From Halpernia sp048269545 (GTDB lineage: Bacteria > Bacteroidota > Bacteroidia > Flavobacteriales > Weeksellaceae), in the NCBI RefSeq assembly GCF_048269545.1, contig NZ_JBLXIJ010000006.1, forward strand, positions 68,338 through 132,337: a stretch of 64,000 bases of DNA, written 5' to 3'. Below, piece after piece: positions 42,051-51,416 of this stretch. Position 1 is the stretch's first letter; every line of letters starts with the position of its first letter. The position numbers and the translations under genes were made by a program. A model generated the notes under the pieces. The model made no database searches. It saw nothing but the letters and a program-made list of their open reading frames with translations, and was not told the DNA's origin.

Positions 42051-42355
42051 CATACTTTAATTTCTACATCAACTCCAGAAGGCAATTCTAATTTCATTAA
42101 TGCATCTACAGTTTTTGAAGAAGATGAATAAATATCCATCAATCTTTTATGAGCAGATAATTGAAATTGTTCTCTTGCTTTTTTGTTTACGTGCGGAGAT
42201 TTCAATACTGTGAAGATTCTCTTGTTTGTTGGTAAAGGAATTGGTCCATTTACAACTGCACCTGTAGCTTTTACAGTTCTCACGATTTTCTCAGCAGATT
42301 TATCTACTAAATTGTAATCGTAAGATTTTAATTTTATTCTTATTCTTTGTGACAT
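42050..42355 (-). CDS. rpsJ: 30S ribosomal protein S10
   Basis: 101 residues; MSQRIRIKLKSYDYNLVDKS, GPIPLPTNKRIFTVLKSPHV and MKLELPSGVDVEIKV identify S10 (NusE). It is the last gene of the str operon, 17 bp after fusA. In most Bacteroidota it is directly followed by rplC; here it is followed by a terminator and a 12-kb island. Confidence 0.98.
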   Translation of the reverse strand: MSQRIRIKLKSYDYNLVDKSAEKIVRTVKATGAVVNGPIPLPTNKRIFTVLKSPHVNKKAREQFQLSAHKRLMDIYSSSSKTVDALMKLELPSGVDVEIKV

Positions 42356-42372
42356 TTTAATTTATTTAGAGA

Positions 42373-44490
42373 TTAACCTTTTGCTTTTGCGATTACTGCT
42401 TCTGCAACATTTGTAGGAGCTGCTTCATATTTTTCAAATTCCATAGAAGACGTTGCTCTACCAGAGGAAAGTGTTCTAAGTGAAGTTACATAACCAAACA
42501 TTTCTGCTAAAGGCACGAAAGCTTTAATGATTTTCGCATTATTTCTGTCGTCCATTCCGTTGATGGTTCCTCTTCTTCTATTAAGATCTCCAACAATGTC
42601 TCCCATATATTCTTCAGGAGTAACAACTTCAAGTTTCATAATCGGCTCCATAATTACAGGTTTCGCTGCGCGTCCTGCTTCACGGAAGCCCATTTTTGCA
42701 GCTAATTCAAAAGATAATGCATCAGAATCCACTGGGTGGAAAGAACCATCTTTTAAAACTACTTTAAATCCTTCTACTTCAAATCCTGCTAAAGGACCGT
42801 TTTTCAAAGATTCTTTAAATCCTTTCTCAACAGCTGGTACAAATTCTTTCGGAACATTTCCACCTTTAATCTCATTTACAAATTCTAAACCAGGTTTGTT
42901 GTCTTCTGCAGGTCCCAGTGTAAAAACGATATCGGCAAATTTACCACGACCACCAGATTGTTTTTTGTAAACTTCTCTGTGTTGTGTTGTTTGCGTAAGA
43001 TTTTCTTTATATTCTACTTGTGGTTCACCTTGGTTTACCTCAACTTTGAATTCTCTACGCATTCTATCTACCAAAATATCAAGGTGAAGTTCACCCATTC
43101 CGGAGATAATAGTCTGCCCAGAAGCTTCATCAGTTTTCACTTGGAAAGTTGGATCTTCTTCAGCTAATTTTGCTAAAGCATTCCCCATTTTATCTTGATC
43201 TGCCTTAGTTTTAGGTTCCACTGCGATACCAATTACTGGATCTGGAAAAACCATAGATTCTAAAACAATTGGATGTTTCTCATCACATAAAGTATCACCA
43301 GTTTTGATGGATTTAAATCCAACAGCTGCACCAATATCACCTGCTTCGATAAATTCTACAGGATTCTGTTTATTTGCGTGCATCTGATAAATACGTGAGA
43401 TTCTTTCTTTGCTGTTAGATCTTGTATTCAAAACATAAGAACCTGCGTCTAATCTACCAGAATAAGCTCTAAAAAACGCTAATCTTCCCACAAAAGGATC
43501 AGTTGCGATTTTAAAGGCTAATGCAGAAAAAGGTTCTTGTACACTTGGTTTTCTAGTAACTTCTTGTTCATTATCTGGATTTGTTCCAACAATATCATCT
43601 TTATCCATTGGTGATGGAAGATATTTACAAACCGCATCTAGCATAAATTGAACGCCTTTGTTTTTGAAAGAAGAACCACATGTCATTGGAATAATAGACA
43701 AATCAATTGTTGCTTTTCTTAAAGCTTCATTAATTTCATCTTCCGAAATAGAATCTGGATCTTCGAAGAATTTCTCCATCAAAGTATCATCATAATCAGC
43801 AACGGCTTCTACAAGTTTTTCTCTGTATTCCAAAACATCAGCTTTCATATCTTCAGGAATTGGCACTACGTCAAATGTTGCACCCTGAGTTTCATCATGC
43901 CAGATAATTGCACGATTTTTAATTAAATCTACAACTCCTTTGAAAGTTTCTTCAGCTCCTATTGGTAATACGATTGGAACTGCATTAGAACCTAACATTT
44001 CTTTAACTTGGTTAACGACTTTTAAAAAGTCTGCACCTTGACGGTCCATTTTATTTACAAAACCTAGTCTCGCAACTTTATAGTTATCTGCTAATCTCCA
44101 GTTAGTTTCAGATTGTGGTTCAACACCATCAACTGCAGAAAATAAAAATACCAAACCATCAAGTACACGTAAAGATCTATTTACCTCAACAGTAAAATCC
44201 ACGTGTCCCGGAGTATCGATAATATTGAAATGGTAACTTTTAGAATCCGAAGCAGGAGCACCATCAATTCTTGGATAAACCCACTCACAAGTAGTAGCTG
44301 CAGAAGTAATTGTGATACCACGTTCTGCTTCTTGCTCCATCCAGTCCATTGTAGAAGCACCATCATGTACTTCGCCAATTTTGTGGTTTACACCAGTATA
44401 AAATAATATTCTTTCCGTAGTAGTAGTTTTACCAGCATCAATATGCGCAGCAATACCAATATTACGAGTTAATTTAAGATCTCTTGCCAT
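42373..44490 (-). CDS. fusA: Elongation factor G
   Basis: 705 residues; G1 AHIDAGKTTTTERIL, G3 DTPGH, G4 NKMD and the domain IV/V segments (PVIMEPIMKLEVVTPEEYMGDI, SLRTLSSGRA) are all present. It is the GTPase that drives translocation and, with RRF, ribosome recycling. It starts 4 bp after the rpsG stop. Confidence 0.98.
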   Translation of the reverse strand: MARDLKLTRNIGIAAHIDAGKTTTTERILFYTGVNHKIGEVHDGASTMDWMEQEAERGITITSAATTCEWVYPRIDGAPASDSKSYHFNIIDTPGHVDFTVEVNRSLRVLDGLVFLFSAVDGVEPQSETNWRLADNYKVARLGFVNKMDRQGADFLKVVNQVKEMLGSNAVPIVLPIGAEETFKGVVDLIKNRAIIWHDETQGATFDVVPIPEDMKADVLEYREKLVEAVADYDDTLMEKFFEDPDSISEDEINEALRKATIDLSIIPMTCGSSFKNKGVQFMLDAVCKYLPSPMDKDDIVGTNPDNEQEVTRKPSVQEPFSALAFKIATDPFVGRLAFFRAYSGRLDAGSYVLNTRSNSKERISRIYQMHANKQNPVEFIEAGDIGAAVGFKSIKTGDTLCDEKHPIVLESMVFPDPVIGIAVEPKTKADQDKMGNALAKLAEEDPTFQVKTDEASGQTIISGMGELHLDILVDRMRREFKVEVNQGEPQVEYKENLTQTTQHREVYKKQSGGRGKFADIVFTLGPAEDNKPGLEFVNEIKGGNVPKEFVPAVEKGFKESLKNGPLAGFEVEGFKVVLKDGSFHPVDSDALSFELAAKMGFREAGRAAKPVIMEPIMKLEVVTPEEYMGDIVGDLNRRRGTINGMDDRNNAKIIKAFVPLAEMFGYVTSLRTLSSGRATSSMEFEKYEAAPTNVAEAVIAKAKG

Positions 44491-44494
44491 TTAA

Positions 44495-44971
44495 TTAAAA
44501 TCTAAAGTGTGAAAATGCTTTGTTGGCTTCTGCCATTTTGTGAGTGTCTGTTTTTTTCTTTACAGCAGCACCCTCTTCTTTTGCAGCAGCAATAATCTCT
44601 GCAGCCAGTTTATTAGCCATAGATTTATCATTTCTTGCAGTAGAATATTTTATTAACCATTTCATAGCCATAGAAATCTTTCTATCAGCGCGAATTGGCA
44701 TTGGAATTTGAAAGTTAGCACCACCTACTCTTTTAGATCTAACCTCTACGTGAGGCATCACATTGGTAAGAGCGTCTTTCCAAATTTCCAAAGAAGTCTT
44801 CTCGTTTTCTCCTTTTTTAGCTTCTACGATGTCTAAAGCATCATAAAATATTTTAAATGCAATTGATTTTTTACCATCAAACATTAAATTGTTCACAAAT
44901 CTTGTTACCAACTGATCATTAAATTTTGGATCTGGCAACAACGGTCTTTTTTTTGCTTTTGTCTTTCTCAT
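44495..44971 (-). CDS. rpsG: 30S ribosomal protein S7
   Basis: 158 residues; MRKTKAKKRPLLPDPKFND, VTRFVNNLMFDGKKS, VRSKRVGGANFQIPMPI and the C-terminal KKTDTHKMAEANKAFSHFRF are typical. It is a primary assembly protein of the 30S head. It lies between rpsL (22 bp upstream) and fusA. Confidence 0.98.
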   Translation of the reverse strand: MRKTKAKKRPLLPDPKFNDQLVTRFVNNLMFDGKKSIAFKIFYDALDIVEAKKGENEKTSLEIWKDALTNVMPHVEVRSKRVGGANFQIPMPIRADRKISMAMKWLIKYSTARNDKSMANKLAAEIIAAAKEEGAAVKKKTDTHKMAEANKAFSHFRF

Positions 44972-44993
44972 TGTTTCTTTACCTATTTAATGA

Positions 44994-45407
44994 TTATTTT
45001 TTCTTGCCTTTTGCCGGAGCTGCAGCTGCTGCACCTGGTTTAGGTCTTTTTGCTCCATACTTGGATCTTCTCTGTGTTCTTCCACTAACTCCTGCAGTGT
45101 CTAAAGCACCTCTCACGATGTGATATCTTACTCCCGGTAGGTCTTTCACCCTTCCGCCGCGTACCAATACTATCGAGTGCTCTTGGAGATTATGTCCTTC
45201 GCCCGGGATGTAGGCGTTAACTTCTTTCCCATTAGAAAGTCTTACTCTTGCTACTTTACGTAACGCTGAGTTAGGTTTCTTAGGAGTTGTGGTGTATACT
45301 CTCGTACAAACACCGCGTCTTTGCGGACAAGAATCCAAAGCAGCCGATTTACTCTTCTTGGTGAGTGCGACTCTTCCTTTTCTTACTAATTGTTGAATAG
45401 TAGGCAT
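44994..45407 (-). CDS. rpsL: 30S ribosomal protein S12
   Basis: 137 residues. The decoding-centre loop TTPKKPNSALRKVARVRL and GEGHNLQEHSIVLVRGGRVK contain the lysines that are the usual streptomycin-resistance sites, here wild type as far as visible (Lys at both positions). The C-terminus has an extra Ala/Pro/Lys tail (PGAAAAAPAKGKKK). It is the first gene of the str operon. Confidence 0.98.
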   Translation of the reverse strand: MPTIQQLVRKGRVALTKKSKSAALDSCPQRRGVCTRVYTTTPKKPNSALRKVARVRLSNGKEVNAYIPGEGHNLQEHSIVLVRGGRVKDLPGVRYHIVRGALDTAGVSGRTQRRSKYGAKRPKPGAAAAAPAKGKKK

Positions 45408-45440
45408 TTAATTGCTTTTTGTTTTTTATAATTCAGGGTG

Positions 45441-45471
45441 CAAAAATAAGAAATATATTTGATTGTGCAAA
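45441..45471 (-). promoter_or_regulatory. Promoter of the str operon
   Basis: On the minus strand TTTG (45468-45471) and TATTTTTG (45441-45448) are 19 nt apart, a full match to the Bacteroidota housekeeping promoter, 34 bp upstream of rpsL. Confidence 0.82.
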
Positions 45472-45676
45472 TGGATTATTGATTTTTTATTTAATTGAAT
45501 GTTATATTCTAAAAATTGGGTTATTAGAATAATTTGAATAGTTTTTAATAATTTAATAGAGTTTCATAAGATGTAGAACAGAAACCGATTTAATAAAATA
45601 AAATAATTCTAACCTCCCATTATTTAACTATACATTTTTTTAAATACATTTGCGCCAAATATTTAATAATTATTAA

Positions 45677-47314
45677 TTGAAAAAACTTTTCCTTTTTATA
45701 TTGATCTCAAATTTTGCCTTCTCGCAATATAGTATTTCTATTGCAGAAAGAAGTGCATTGCTTTCTATATACCAAACTACAAACGGCGAAAACTGGAGCC
45801 AAACTTGGGATTTAACTAAAGATCCACAATATTGGTATGGCATCAAAATTAAAAATCACAACGTTACAGAAATCAATTTGCGTGGAAACGCTCTCTCAGG
45901 AATTTTTCCTTCAAATTTATCTGTATTTACGAATCTTAAAGCATTAGATTTTAGTAATAACAATCTTAGTGGTGAAGTTTCGCCAGGTTTAGCGAGTTTA
46001 TCACAACTCATTTCTTTAAGCATTAATGACAATAATCTTACAGGCGATCCAACTTCAACAATTTCTTCACTTTCAACACTTTCAGAATTGTCAATTGGTC
46101 ACAATCATTTTATTATTTCAGATATTAATGTATTTCTGCAAAATTTTAACCAATTAAAAGTATTAGACATTGCAAATTTAAATTTAACAGCAGTTCCGCA
46201 AAAAATTTCAACTTTAAATACTTTAGAATCTTTAGATTTAAGCGACAACCAATTAAAAACTGGCTTCAATTATCTTTCTAATTTAACCAATTTAAAAGAA
46301 TTAAATCTGTCCGGAAATCTTTTAACAACTTTACCCACAGAACTTGGTAATTTAACACAGTTGATTACTTTAAATCTTAGTAGAAACTTACTTAAAACCA
46401 ATTATGAAACGCCTATAACAAATTTAAAAAATCTAGAATGGCTTTCTCTCGAAAATAATTTATTAGAAAATCCACCTTCAAATATCGGCGGATTTACAAA
46501 TTTGATTCAACTAAATTTAGGTAGAAATTTAATCTCTGGAAATTTATCTTCACTTTTAAATCTAAAAAATTTAGAACAACTTTATCTTGATCATAATTTA
46601 TTAAAAGACGCTTTCCCTGCAGATCTTTTAACGCTTCCAAAACTTCAAATGTTATCTTTAACGGGAAATAAACTTTCTGGAGCAATTCCAAGTACAATTC
46701 CTGCGCTTACTTTTATAGATAATAATAAATTTTCTTTGGCGGATATTAAAAATTTTCTAGATACAAAACCAAAATTTACAGACTTCACTTATTCACCACA
46801 GAGATATGATGATACACTTTCAGTGGGTGCGGTTTTGGGCGAAAACGTTACTTTAAGACAATCACTTTCTGGTAATGATTTCCAATTTACTTGGTTCAAA
46901 GATTTAGATGTAAAACAGCCAAGTTCTACAGAAAGCTTTTACATTAATAAGATAAAAGCAGAAGATTTTACAGATTATACTTGTGAAGCTTATTTCGCAA
47001 AATCATATCCCGATTATTTTTTAGAAATTTCATTTTTCCGCGAACCTATAAAACTCGAATCAACTTTAGCAACGAAAGAAATTTCAAAAAATCTCAGTAT
47101 TTATCCCAATCCAACCACAGATATTTTGTTTGTGAGAACGGTAAACGAAAAAATAGAAAATATTTCTATTTTTGATATGAGTGGAAAAATGATACTTACA
47201 GATTCTAGTAATTCTAAAACCCGCGTTAATGTGCGTGCATTCCCAAGTGGCGCTTATTTAATTTTAATTAAAACTTCAAACGGCAACAAAACTTTTAAAT
47301 TTATTAAAAAATAA
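45677..47314 (+). CDS. Secreted leucine-rich-repeat protein with T9SS tail
   Basis: A 545-residue protein starting at TTG: the signal peptide KKLFLFILISNFAFSQ begins directly after it and no ATG is available. About twelve leucine-rich repeats (L-x-x-L-x-L-x-x-N-x-L) cover residues ~60-340, for example LKALDFSNNNLSGEVSPGL. An Ig-like region follows, and the end is a type A T9SS sorting domain (LSIYPNPTTDILFVRT...KTFKFIKK). It is likely surface-attached and involved in binding. A -7 box TACATTTG lies at 45645-45652. Confidence 0.88.
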   Translation: MKKLFLFILISNFAFSQYSISIAERSALLSIYQTTNGENWSQTWDLTKDPQYWYGIKIKNHNVTEINLRGNALSGIFPSNLSVFTNLKALDFSNNNLSGEVSPGLASLSQLISLSINDNNLTGDPTSTISSLSTLSELSIGHNHFIISDINVFLQNFNQLKVLDIANLNLTAVPQKISTLNTLESLDLSDNQLKTGFNYLSNLTNLKELNLSGNLLTTLPTELGNLTQLITLNLSRNLLKTNYETPITNLKNLEWLSLENNLLENPPSNIGGFTNLIQLNLGRNLISGNLSSLLNLKNLEQLYLDHNLLKDAFPADLLTLPKLQMLSLTGNKLSGAIPSTIPALTFIDNNKFSLADIKNFLDTKPKFTDFTYSPQRYDDTLSVGAVLGENVTLRQSLSGNDFQFTWFKDLDVKQPSSTESFYINKIKAEDFTDYTCEAYFAKSYPDYFLEISFFREPIKLESTLATKEISKNLSIYPNPTTDILFVRTVNEKIENISIFDMSGKMILTDSSNSKTRVNVRAFPSGAYLILIKTSNGNKTFKFIKK

Positions 47315-47413
47315 TTTCTTTTTTTAATCTCCTCATTTTAAAGTTGCTAAATTAATTTTTAATTATGGATAGAAAATCTTAAATTTTCCTATCTTTCACT
47401 AAATTTCTATAGA

Positions 47414-48592
47414 ATGCCTCTTGTACAATTAAATTCAATTCTCGATAATGATTTTTATAAAATCACCATGCAAAATGCTGTAGTGAAATTATTTCCCAGC
47501 CAAGTGGTGAAATATAAATTTATCAACCGCGGCGAACATCAATTTCCAGAAAATTTTGCGGAAGAATTAAGACATTCCGTTAATGCAATGGCAGAATTGA
47601 AATTGACCAAAGACGAGAAAAAGTTCATGGAAAAAACGTGTCCATACATTGATTTGCCTTATTTAGATTTTCTAGAAGGTTTTCGTTATGATCCTTCTGA
47701 AGTTCACATTTCACAACACGGAACAGAATTAGAAGTTACTGTGGAAGGACTTTGGTACCGCACAATTTTATGGGAAGTTCCGTTGCTCTCTTTAATAAGC
47801 GAATTGAATTATGCAATGGGAAATTTAGAAAGAAATTCCAATGAAATTGTTATCGAAAACACCTTAGAAAAAGCGCGCCGAATGAAATATTTAGGAGTCA
47901 CTTTTGCAGAATTTGGCACGCGAAGAAGACATTCTTATAAAGTTCAGCGTTTGGTTTTAGACGCTTTAATGCGAGACAGAAACTCAACATTTATAGGAAC
48001 TTCTAACGTTCATATGGCGATGATTTATCAAACAAAACCAATCGGAACGCACGCTCATGAATGGTTTATGTTTCACGCTGCAGAGTACGGTTTTAAAATG
48101 GCAAATAAAATTGCATTAGAACATTGGGTGGATATTTATCGTGGTGATTTGGGAGTTGCACTTTCCGATACATTTACAACCGATGTTTTCTTTAAACAAT
48201 TTGACAAAAAATTTACAAAATTATTTGATGGCGTTCGTCACGATAGTGGAGATCCGATAGAATTTGCTCAAAAAACAATTAATCATTACGAAGAAAATGG
48301 AATCAATCCTTTATTTAAATATATTATTTTTTCCGATGGTTTAAATTTGGAAAAAGTAGATGAAATCACGCAAGCTTGTCGTGGAAAAATAGGAATTTCT
48401 TTTGGGATAGGAACCAATCTTACAAACGATGTCGGTTTACGACCAATGAATATTGTTATGAAATTAATAGGCGTTCAAGCACCAAATAAAGATTGGATTG
48501 CAACCGTGAAACTTTCGGACGAAAAAGGAAAATATACAGGTGATCCAAAAATGATTGAATTAGCGAAGGAATTTTTACGGATTAAAGAGTAA
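47414..48592 (+). CDS. pncB: Nicotinate phosphoribosyltransferase
   Basis: A 392-residue enzyme joining nicotinate with PRPP to give nicotinate mononucleotide in NAD salvage. The N-terminus LNSILDNDFYKITMQNAV, FAEFGTRRRHSYKVQ, GTSNVHMAM and the phosphate-site region VRHDSGDP are typical of the short (PncB, ~400 residue) class. It is cytoplasmic, and a single gene as far as can be seen. Confidence 0.95.
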   Translation: MPLVQLNSILDNDFYKITMQNAVVKLFPSQVVKYKFINRGEHQFPENFAEELRHSVNAMAELKLTKDEKKFMEKTCPYIDLPYLDFLEGFRYDPSEVHISQHGTELEVTVEGLWYRTILWEVPLLSLISELNYAMGNLERNSNEIVIENTLEKARRMKYLGVTFAEFGTRRRHSYKVQRLVLDALMRDRNSTFIGTSNVHMAMIYQTKPIGTHAHEWFMFHAAEYGFKMANKIALEHWVDIYRGDLGVALSDTFTTDVFFKQFDKKFTKLFDGVRHDSGDPIEFAQKTINHYEENGINPLFKYIIFSDGLNLEKVDEITQACRGKIGISFGIGTNLTNDVGLRPMNIVMKLIGVQAPNKDWIATVKLSDEKGKYTGDPKMIELAKEFLRIKE

Positions 48593-48685
48593 AATTTTTT
48601 AATCCTAAAAATTAAAAATTCACTCTTTTTACTTTTTACTTTTTACTTTTACATTAAAACAAAAGCTTTTCATTATTTTTGAGCT

Positions 48686-50041
48686 ATGGAAATTTCAACA
48701 TTAATTCTCGGGCTTTTACTTGGCGCTCTTTTAGGTGCAGTTATTATTTATTTAATTTTAAAATCAACACATATTTTAAGAAAAGATTTTGATGAATTGA
48801 ATAATAATTTTATTAAAACAAATTCTGATCTTGATAATTCTCAAAAGGAAAGAAATAAGTTAAATGAATTTTTAAATTCTGAAAGGGAAATTAATACTCA
48901 GAAAAGTTTAGAATTAAATAAATTAATTGCTTCAAACTCCAACTTCTCTGCGCAAAATGAAAATTTATTGCAACGTTTAGATTCTCAAAAAGAAGATTTA
49001 AAAAAACTTCAAGAAGACGCCAAATTACAATTTGAAAATTTAGCCAATAAAATTTTGGAAGAAAAAACAGAAAAATTCACCGAACAAAATCAACAGAATT
49101 TAAAAAATATTCTCAATCCGTTACAAGAAAAAATAAACAGTTTTGAGAGAAAGGTAGAAACCACGCATAAAGAAAGCATCGATTATCACGCAGCGCTCCG
49201 ACAACAAATTATTGGTTTGAAAGATATGAACCTTCAAATGAGCAAAGAAACTTTAAATCTTACAAAGGCATTAAAAGGTGATAATAAAATCCAAGGAAAT
49301 TGGGGAGAATTAGTTTTAGAAAGGGTTTTAGAAAAATCTGGTTTAGAAAAAGGAAGAGAATATGAAGTGCAAAAAAGCCACACAAACGAAGATGGAAACA
49401 GAGTTTTGCCGGATGTTGTAATTAATCTTCCAGATGGTAAAAAAATGGTAATTGATTCTAAAGTTTCTTTAATTGCGTATGAAAAATACATTAACGAAGA
49501 AGAAGAGGAACAAAAAAATTACTTTTTAAAAGATCACGTTTCTTCTATCAAAAGACACGTAGAACAACTGGGAAATAAGAATTATCAAAATTTGTACGCA
49601 ATGGAAAGTCCAGATTTCGTTCTACTTTTCATCCCAATTGAACCTGCATTTGCAATTGCATTAAATGAAGATACTTTTCTTTATAATAAAGCTTTTGAAA
49701 AAAATATTGTAATTGTCACGCCTTCTACTCTTTTAGCCACTTTACGAACAATTGATAGTATGTGGACAAACCAAAAACAGCAAGAAAATGCTTATGAAAT
49801 TGCGAGACAAGCAGGAGCTTTGTACGATAAATTTGAAGGATTTGTAAGTGATTTGGTGAAAGTTGGAAATAAAATAAAAGATTCTAAAACTGAATATGAT
49901 AATGCCATGAACAAATTAGTTGATGGAAGAGGAAACTTAATTACAAGTGTAGAAAAATTAAAGAAAATGGGTGCAAAAGCCAAAAAATCTATTCCTGAAA
50001 ATATTATTTTAAGAGCCATTTCAGAGGAAGAAGAAATATAA
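48686..50041 (+). CDS. rmuC: DNA recombination protein RmuC
   Basis: 451 residues: an N-terminal membrane anchor (TLILGLLLGALLGAVIIYLIL), a long coiled coil (about 30-190) and the RmuC nuclease-like domain with GNWGELVLERVLEKSGL, LPDVVINLPDGKKMVIDSKVS and AFAIALNEDTFLYNKAF. RmuC limits inversions at short repeats in other bacteria. trmH-type gene follows 9 bp downstream, probably cotranscribed. TATTTTTG at 48674-48681 may be the -7 box. Confidence 0.93.
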   Translation: MEISTLILGLLLGALLGAVIIYLILKSTHILRKDFDELNNNFIKTNSDLDNSQKERNKLNEFLNSEREINTQKSLELNKLIASNSNFSAQNENLLQRLDSQKEDLKKLQEDAKLQFENLANKILEEKTEKFTEQNQQNLKNILNPLQEKINSFERKVETTHKESIDYHAALRQQIIGLKDMNLQMSKETLNLTKALKGDNKIQGNWGELVLERVLEKSGLEKGREYEVQKSHTNEDGNRVLPDVVINLPDGKKMVIDSKVSLIAYEKYINEEEEEQKNYFLKDHVSSIKRHVEQLGNKNYQNLYAMESPDFVLLFIPIEPAFAIALNEDTFLYNKAFEKNIVIVTPSTLLATLRTIDSMWTNQKQQENAYEIARQAGALYDKFEGFVSDLVKVGNKIKDSKTEYDNAMNKLVDGRGNLITSVEKLKKMGAKAKKSIPENIILRAISEEEEI

Positions 50042-50050
50042 AATAGTGTA

Positions 50051-50809
50051 ATGATTGAAAGTTTACAAAACGAAAAAATAAAATACTTAAACCGGCTTTT
50101 AACTGATAACAGATTCAGAAAAAAAGAGCAAGTTTTCACTGTTGAAGGCGCACAAGAAAATAAACGTGCGTTAAAATTTAATTCGAAACCAGTTAATTAT
50201 TTTATTTGTGAAAGTATTTTTTCAGGAGAATTACCTTTAAAATTTGAAAGTATTTCAGATAAAATTTATAATAAAATCGCTTATCGTGGAAGTTCAGAAG
50301 GAATTATTGGGATTTATAAAACGGAAGAAAAAGATTTAAATAATTACAAGCCAAAAGATAAGGATTCTGTAATTGTAATAGAAAGTGTAGAAAAACCAGG
50401 AAATTTAGGCGCTATATTAAGAAGTTGTGAAGCATTTGGAATAGAAGCTATAATTATCACAGATACAAAAGTTGATATTTATAATCCGAATGTTATTCGT
50501 TCAAGTGTTGGCTGTTTATTCGGAATGAATATTTTTCAAAGTGAAAATAAAACAGCTTTAAAATTTTTAAATGAAAATAATTTTCAAATTTACACTACAA
50601 ATATGCATCAAAACGCAATAGAGATTTCCTCCATAAATTTTGTAAAAAAGAGTGCTCTAATTTTCGGTACAGAACACAGCGGACTTTCAGATTTTTGGTC
50701 ACAAACTGGAAAAAATGTAATCATTCCAATGTGCGGAAGCATAGATTCTCTTAATCTGAGTAATGCGGTTGCAATCTCCTGTTATGAAATTCTACGACAG
50801 AAAAAATAA
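50051..50809 (+). CDS. TrmH-family RNA 2'-O-methyltransferase
   Basis: A 252-residue SpoU/TrmH protein with an N-terminal substrate-binding domain (QNEKIKYLNRLLTDNRFRKKEQVF) and the knotted SAM domain: motif 1 EKPGNLGAILRSCEAFG, motif 2 ALIFGTEHSGLS and motif 3 IPMCGSIDSLNLSNAVAISCYEI. It likely methylates rRNA or tRNA; the target nucleotide is not determinable. It lies 9 bp after rmuC. Confidence 0.92.
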   Translation: MIESLQNEKIKYLNRLLTDNRFRKKEQVFTVEGAQENKRALKFNSKPVNYFICESIFSGELPLKFESISDKIYNKIAYRGSSEGIIGIYKTEEKDLNNYKPKDKDSVIVIESVEKPGNLGAILRSCEAFGIEAIIITDTKVDIYNPNVIRSSVGCLFGMNIFQSENKTALKFLNENNFQIYTTNMHQNAIEISSINFVKKSALIFGTEHSGLSDFWSQTGKNVIIPMCGSIDSLNLSNAVAISCYEILRQKK

Positions 50810-50835
50810 AATAATTCTTCAAATAAAATCATAAA

Positions 50836-50867
50836 AAACCGGCTCGTTATAAATAACGAGCCGGTTT
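50836..50867. terminator. Bidirectional terminator
   Basis: AAACCGGCTCGTTA and TAACGAGCCGGTTT form a 14-bp perfect stem with a TAAA loop. It is the most GC-rich hairpin in the window. It separates the convergent methyltransferase and Ala-rich lipoprotein genes. Confidence 0.92.
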
Positions 50868-50888
50868 AAATTTATTCGTGAGAATAAA

Positions 50889-51230
50889 TTATTTTTTTAC
50901 AGCTTCTTTAACAGCTTTGTTAGCGTCTTTTGTAGCATCTTTTGCAGCATCTGCAGCACCTTTTGCAGCATCACCTGCACCTTTTGCAGCATCTTTTGCA
51001 GCATCAACACCAGCAGCAGTAGTTGCAGCAGCAGCATCTTTTGCAGCATCAACAGTTACAGAAGCAGCAGAATCAACTACAGCAGCAGCAGAATCAGTTA
51101 CGTTTGCAGCAGAATCAGACATTGCAGCAGCAGTAGAATCTGTAGCATTAGCTGTATCAACAGTTTCAGTTTTTTTACAAGCAACTAAAGAAATAGCAGC
51201 GATTGCAGCTACGAATAATGATTTTTTCAT
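50889..51230 (-). CDS. Ala-rich lipoprotein with 11-residue repeats
   Basis: A 113-residue protein. Lipobox SLVAC with Cys18; the mature part is almost only Ala, Asp, Lys, Thr, Ser and Val. The C-terminal half repeats AAKDAAKGAGD-like units, which should form an amphipathic helix or coiled coil as in LEA-like or apolipoprotein-like proteins. The opposite strand also shows a long open frame, an artefact of codon composition; the lipoprotein signal decides for this strand. The function is unknown; an envelope stress or spacer role is only a guess. A possible -7 box TATCTTTG lies at 51303-51310. Confidence 0.82.
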   Translation of the reverse strand: MKKSLFVAAIAAISLVACKKTETVDTANATDSTAAAMSDSAANVTDSAAAVVDSAASVTVDAAKDAAAATTAAGVDAAKDAAKGAGDAAKGAADAAKDATKDANKAVKEAVKK

Positions 51231-51416
51231 AATAAATTGAATTAAATTGTTTTACTTTGTTTTAAATTGGTTGTTGTAATGATATATATCATTTTGACAG
51301 TGCAAAGATAGAATGATAAAATAATTTTCATTAGAAAATTAATTGTAATATATTTGTAGAATGATTTTACAATTTATCATCACTGAATATCAAAAAGTTA
51401 ACCGCATAATTGTATT

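Noticed and set aside
42527..42970. 147-codon open frame antisense to fusA
   Set aside because: It lies wholly inside fusA and its translation follows antisense codon bias; no start context or homology.
50878..51240. Long Ala/Ser-rich open frame on the plus strand
   Set aside because: It is the antisense of the Ala-rich lipoprotein gene. Only the minus-strand frame has a lipoprotein signal with lipobox; the plus frame is a by-product of GCA/TGC codons.
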